Shown: positions 60,561 through 64,000 of the stretch, piece by piece
How the letters are laid out: each line of letters opens with the position of its first letter
Numbering within the stretch: position 1 is the stretch's first letter
From: Holophaga sp.
Lineage (GTDB): Bacteria > Acidobacteriota > Holophagae > Holophagales > Holophagaceae
Assembly: GCA_016715205.1 (NCBI GenBank)
Contig: JADKBC010000002.1
Span: 124,001-188,000 of the forward strand
DNA length: 64,000 bases
Direction of reading: 5' to 3'
The notes under the pieces: model-generated
What the model saw: only the letters and a program-made list of their open reading frames with translations
The model's database searches: none
Told to the model about the DNA's origin: nothing
Made by a program: the position numbers and the translations under genes

Positions 60561-61909
60561 CGCGCACCTCGGACGTAGGTGGCCCGGACCATGCCCGGAT
60601 GTTCGCGGTAGAGCATGCGGGAGAGCACGCGTTCGGGTGGCTCAGCCGGGCGATCCACGGCAGGATCCACCATGCGAGGATCTACCACCACGAAATCCGC
60701 GTCTTTGCCCACTTCCAATGAGCCGATTCGCGAATCCAGACCGAGGGCCCGGGCGCCACCGAGGGTCGCCAGGTGGAAGGCCTGCACAGGGTCCACGGGT
60801 GTGAGGGGATTGAGGTCAAGTTGGGCCATGATTTCCGCGCGCTGGGAGGCCTCGAGGCCGCCCATGGCGCGCAGATGGTGGGCCAGATTCTGCCGCTCGG
60901 CCCAGCGTAGCTTGGAAGTCGTGCAGACCGCGGCGGCTTCGGCCCACATGGAAAGACTTGGCCCCGCGCCGACATCGGTGCCCAGGCCCACCGACAGGCC
61001 TTCGCCCAGGTAGCGGCGCAGGGGCATGATGCCGCTTTGCAGAAAGGCATTGGAGCGTGGGCAATGGACAATGGTGGCGCCGGATTCGCGGATGACCTGG
61101 CGCTCGCCTGCGTCGAGATGAATGCCATGGGCCAGCAGCGTGCGCGGCCCCAGCATGTGCATGCGCTGATAGACATCCGTGTAGTTGGCCGCTTCAGGAA
61201 ACAGGGCTTTCACCCAGGCCAATTCCGCAAGGTTTTCACTGAGGTGGGTTTGGATGTAAGCCCCGTATTTTTCGGCCATCAAACCTGCGCCGCGCATCAA
61301 TTCACTGGAACAGGTGGGCGCGAAACGAGGGGTGAAGGCGTACTGCAGTCGACCCTGGCTCCGACCATGCCAGGTTTGGCAAAGGGCTTCGCTTTGGGCC
61401 AGGGATTCCGCGGTGGATTCCTGCAAGGCTGCGGGAGAATGCTGATCCATCATTACCTTGCCGAGGATGGCCCGAATGCCGCAGCGGTCAGCTTCATGAA
61501 AGGCCGCGTCGGTAGCTTCCGCGTGCACCGTGGCATAGATCGAGGCCGTGGTGGTGCCGCGGTAAAGGAGGCCCTGGAAAAACCGAGCGGCGCTGGCGCG
61601 TGCTACCGAGGTATCCGCAAAGCGGGCCTCCGCTGGGAAAATGAACGTCTCCAGCCAGGGCAGCAGTTCCAGCCCATCCATGGCCACGGCTTCGTGTTGG
61701 GGCAGGTGCACGTGCAGGTCCACCATGCCCGGCAAGATCCAAAGCGGACGGAGGTCCTCCATGGGCTGGTTTCCCAGCCGGGGCGCCAGCTCCTCGAAAG
61801 CGCCCACCGCCGTGATACACCCGGCCGCGTTTACCTCCATCAGGGCATCGGGAATTTCTTCCAGACGGGTGGGCGAGCACGGATTCAGGAGATGGGCACG
61901 GTAGAGCAA
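60542..61909 (-). CDS. guaD: guanine deaminase
   Basis: 455 residues of the amidohydrolase family. Metal ligands are DLHVHLPQHEAVA (about residue 65), the THLSENLAELAW segment (about 230), HGIHLDAGERQ and GTDVGAGPSLSM. PRFAPTCSSELM and YGAYIQTHLSE match guanine deaminases rather than chlorohydrolases. It converts guanine to xanthine in purine salvage. The start is TTG at 61909. Its stop lies inside the glycosylase gene. Confidence 0.88.
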   Translation of the reverse strand: MLYRAHLLNPCSPTRLEEIPDALMEVNAAGCITAVGAFEELAPRLGNQPMEDLRPLWILPGMVDLHVHLPQHEAVAMDGLELLPWLETFIFPAEARFADTSVARASAARFFQGLLYRGTTTASIYATVHAEATDAAFHEADRCGIRAILGKVMMDQHSPAALQESTAESLAQSEALCQTWHGRSQGRLQYAFTPRFAPTCSSELMRGAGLMAEKYGAYIQTHLSENLAELAWVKALFPEAANYTDVYQRMHMLGPRTLLAHGIHLDAGERQVIRESGATIVHCPRSNAFLQSGIMPLRRYLGEGLSVGLGTDVGAGPSLSMWAEAAAVCTTSKLRWAERQNLAHHLRAMGGLEASQRAEIMAQLDLNPLTPVDPVQAFHLATLGGARALGLDSRIGSLEVGKDADFVVVDPRMVDPAVDRPAEPPERVLSRMLYREHPGMVRATYVRGARCFAAT

Positions 61910-61930
61910 GGGCGTATCCGAGGTAGGTGA

Positions 61931-64000
61931 TCAGTGATCAAACGGGTGTTCGCGGTGTTCCCGCAGGAAACCCAGCGCACGATCCTTATCACCATCCATG
62001 ACGATGTTCATTTCGCACCCTGGAGCAACCTGTTCCACGTCGATGACGCGGACACAGCGGTCGAGCCGAGTGTACTCGGGAAGCAGCTGAGTCAAAACAT
62101 TCGGGCTCTTCTGGAAGAAGTCCTCGTTGAAAAGATTGCCCTCCTCGTCCGGGTACAGCGCCAGGTAATGGATCTTGGCTTCCACCAAATCTTGGAAGAA
62201 ATGGGTGCCAAAGGAGAGATCGGGCACGTAGTTGCCCTTCTGTCGGGCGATTTCCACCAGCAATTGGGTGTTGTTGATGCCCGAATAGGTGATGCCCACG
62301 CCCAGGGTAACATCGCCCCGGCTACCCCACCGGCCAGGGCCCATGAGGATGAACTGCCGACGGGGCAGGATGGCGTTGAGGCGGCTCACGGCCTCGGCCA
62401 CACCCAGCAGGTCCGCCAGGTCGGGCAGCTTGCGGTATTCCTCGGGGTCTACGTACACGATGTAGCGGATATCGGAAATGTGGCCGTTGGTTACGAACTT
62501 GCTGGCCGAGAAAAGTTTCCGTTCAAAGGGGATCTTGTGGGGCATGGAAACGTGGCGATCCTCTTCCATGCGGGCCTGGGGGCGGCATTGCAGCAGGTAG
62601 AGGTGCTGACCGTCGTGGGCGAATTCCAGGTCCACGGGCGAGCCCATGGCCTTCTGGAGAATGGCCAGCATTTCGCGAATCTGATTCACGAATTCCGTTT
62701 GCTCGCAAAGGCCGGAGAAGGTCACCACCAGCTCATCGGTGGAGGTGTTGACCATGCCCCGCATGGGCTTTTTGAGGAAGCCATCCTCGTTGACCGACAC
62801 CACCTTTTCCAGCAGCGGGAAGGCGTCGCCGGTCTGGGCGATGACCTCTCGGATGGGCAACGACTCGAAGCGACCAGTTTCCAAATCGATGACATCGATG
62901 TAGTTCTGGGCGTAGTGCAGCACCTGATCAGGCGTCACATTCACACGCAGGTTGGGTTGGCCAGGGCTCAGCATGAAGGGGAAGTCGCTGCCTACGCGAT
63001 CCACGGCGCGGGTGCCGAGGCCCGCGACCATGCGCACGATGCCATCTTCGCGCTTGAGCCGGGGTGACCAGCGGAATTCGTTGTGGCTGAAAGCCACGCC
63101 CGCGAAGGCGGGGAAGAAATACTTGCCCACGCGCTGGCCCACCACGCGCTGGATGATGATGCCCATCTCTTCTACGAAATCGATGAGCCCACGCTCGGCG
63201 CGGTATTCGATGGGGTCGGGCCCGAACACCGACGCATAGACTTCCGCCACCGCATCCATGAGGGCGTCCAGGCGTTGTTCGCGGGTGCCGGTATTGGCCA
63301 GGAACAGGCTGCGGTACTTCCCGGAAAATGCCGTGCCTTCGCTGTCTTCCAGGAGGCTGGAAGAGCGCACGATCAGCGGGCCTTCCCCCAGATCATCCAG
63401 TGCGAACTGCAGCTGGTGGTACATCTCCAGGGAGAAGAAGGAATTCTTGAAGACCTGTTCCAGGTAGGGAAAGGTGTGGCGAACCTCATCGGGGGGCGAA
63501 AACTTGAGGCTCCAGAGATCTTCCAGGCTGTTGTGGCGCAGGAAATTGTAGATGCCATCGGAGGTGAGGTACCAGGTGCGGGGGGTGTGCAGGCTATCGA
63601 TCAGGGGATTGCCTTTGCCCTCGCGTTTCAGAATGCGCGCCGCCAGGATAAGGCCCGCTGCCTTGCCGCCCATCTTGCCGTTGCCCTGGGCGGGCCCGGT
63701 GACATGGGTCAGCAGCTTGCCAAAGTCATAGATGGACAGGTGTTTTTTGGCGATGCCAATGAATTTGAGATTATCGGTGAGGAAGCGGCGGATGAGGGCC
63801 ACGCGCACGTTCTGATCGTCGGCTGGGGAAAGGGCTGGCTCGCTTTCGCGGGTTTCGCGGCAGAACCGATCCACGATTTCGGTGATCTCCACCAGGGGGA
63901 TATCGCGCTTTTCCGTGGCGATGGCCAGGAAGCCCAGCTTGTCCTGGCGCATCCACTGCTTGAGCAGGCTGTTCAGCTCGGCATCCTCGAACACGATGCT
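61931..64000 (-). CDS. PEP/pyruvate-binding domain protein (PPDK_N type), 5' end at window edge
   Basis: About 690 residues seen. A GTG at 63994 could start it, but the frame is open to the window end, so the N-terminus may lie outside. The ATP-grasp-like PPDK_N domain is recognised by KMGGKAAGLILAARIL, PLIVRSSSLLEDSEGTAFSGKYRS (landmark), IIIQRVVGQRVGKYFFPAF and VDLEFAHDGQHLYLLQCRP. The phospho-His swivel domain and the C-terminal PEP-utiliser barrel of PPDK/PEP synthase are absent; instead there is an uncharacterised C-terminal region (MGPGRWGSRGDVTLGVGITY). It is probably a stand-alone regulatory or phosphotransfer protein; the substrate is unknown. Confidence 0.75.
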   Translation of the reverse strand, partial: SIVFEDAELNSLLKQWMRQDKLGFLAIATEKRDIPLVEITEIVDRFCRETRESEPALSPADDQNVRVALIRRFLTDNLKFIGIAKKHLSIYDFGKLLTHVTGPAQGNGKMGGKAAGLILAARILKREGKGNPLIDSLHTPRTWYLTSDGIYNFLRHNSLEDLWSLKFSPPDEVRHTFPYLEQVFKNSFFSLEMYHQLQFALDDLGEGPLIVRSSSLLEDSEGTAFSGKYRSLFLANTGTREQRLDALMDAVAEVYASVFGPDPIEYRAERGLIDFVEEMGIIIQRVVGQRVGKYFFPAFAGVAFSHNEFRWSPRLKREDGIVRMVAGLGTRAVDRVGSDFPFMLSPGQPNLRVNVTPDQVLHYAQNYIDVIDLETGRFESLPIREVIAQTGDAFPLLEKVVSVNEDGFLKKPMRGMVNTSTDELVVTFSGLCEQTEFVNQIREMLAILQKAMGSPVDLEFAHDGQHLYLLQCRPQARMEEDRHVSMPHKIPFERKLFSASKFVTNGHISDIRYIVYVDPEEYRKLPDLADLLGVAEAVSRLNAILPRRQFILMGPGRWGSRGDVTLGVGITYSGINNTQLLVEIARQKGNYVPDLSFGTHFFQDLVEAKIHYLALYPDEEGNLFNEDFFQKSPNVLTQLLPEYTRLDRCVRVIDVEQVAPGCEMNIVMDGDKDRALGFLREHREHPFDH

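Noticed and set aside
61934..63067. Plus-strand frame of 377 codons opposite the PEP/pyruvate-binding gene
   Set aside because: It is the antisense shadow of a conserved gene. The composition is His/Val/Gly rich with no motif and no ribosome site.

Overview
The window is a GC-rich bacterial chromosome segment, packed almost end to end with genes. The content points to a diderm aerobe or facultative aerobe of the Acidobacteriota, most likely class Holophagae (Geothrix/Holophaga relatives). The basis is an Alternative Complex III operon fused to an A2-type caa3 oxidase, an apolipoprotein N-acyltransferase, ftsQAZ, and two-subunit glycine decarboxylase. The taxonomic placement is inference. I saw no rRNA, tRNA, CRISPR array, integrase or transposase.

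Layout. 1-2.9 kb: two tandem membrane histidine kinases, the first cut by the window edge. 2.9-10.3 kb: ruvX and ogt (divergent), murB, a GNAT/aminotransferase fusion with plsY, and the division genes ftsQ, ftsA, ftsZ. 10.3-15.9 kb: a lone PqqD-like protein, an OPT transporter, and a trmH-like/lnt/maf operon. 16-31.6 kb, minus strand: a respiratory operon running actA, small protein, actB, actC, fused actDE, actF, cytochrome c, sco, coxA, coxC, cox4, coxB, ctaB, followed by an S41 protease and a secreted protein. Its order and 4-8 nt gene overlaps imply one quinol-to-oxygen electron chain. 31.8-39.2 kb: a large ATPase-like/TPR protein coupled to panB, then panC, panD and ribonuclease G.

39.2-48.3 kb: a deaminase, agmatinase, HU, a GGDEF/EAL protein, gcvPA/gcvPB and an M2 dipeptidase. 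48.4-52.4 kb: two tandem KimA/APC-type permeases. 52.4-64 kb: a methyltransferase-like protein, lipA, a PadR-HAAS pair, a four-gene MacAB/Lol-like ABC export operon, alkyladenine glycosylase, guanine deaminase and an edge-truncated PEP/pyruvate-binding protein.

The points most worth checking are: a one-base frameshift at the coxA 3' end; a candidate leaderless promoter pattern shared by several genes; an 18-codon leaderless ORF in front of the large ATPase-like/TPR gene; an acyltransferase-aminotransferase fusion; the ActD-ActE fusion with its small companion protein; and a duplicated permease 3' end flanking a long hairpin.
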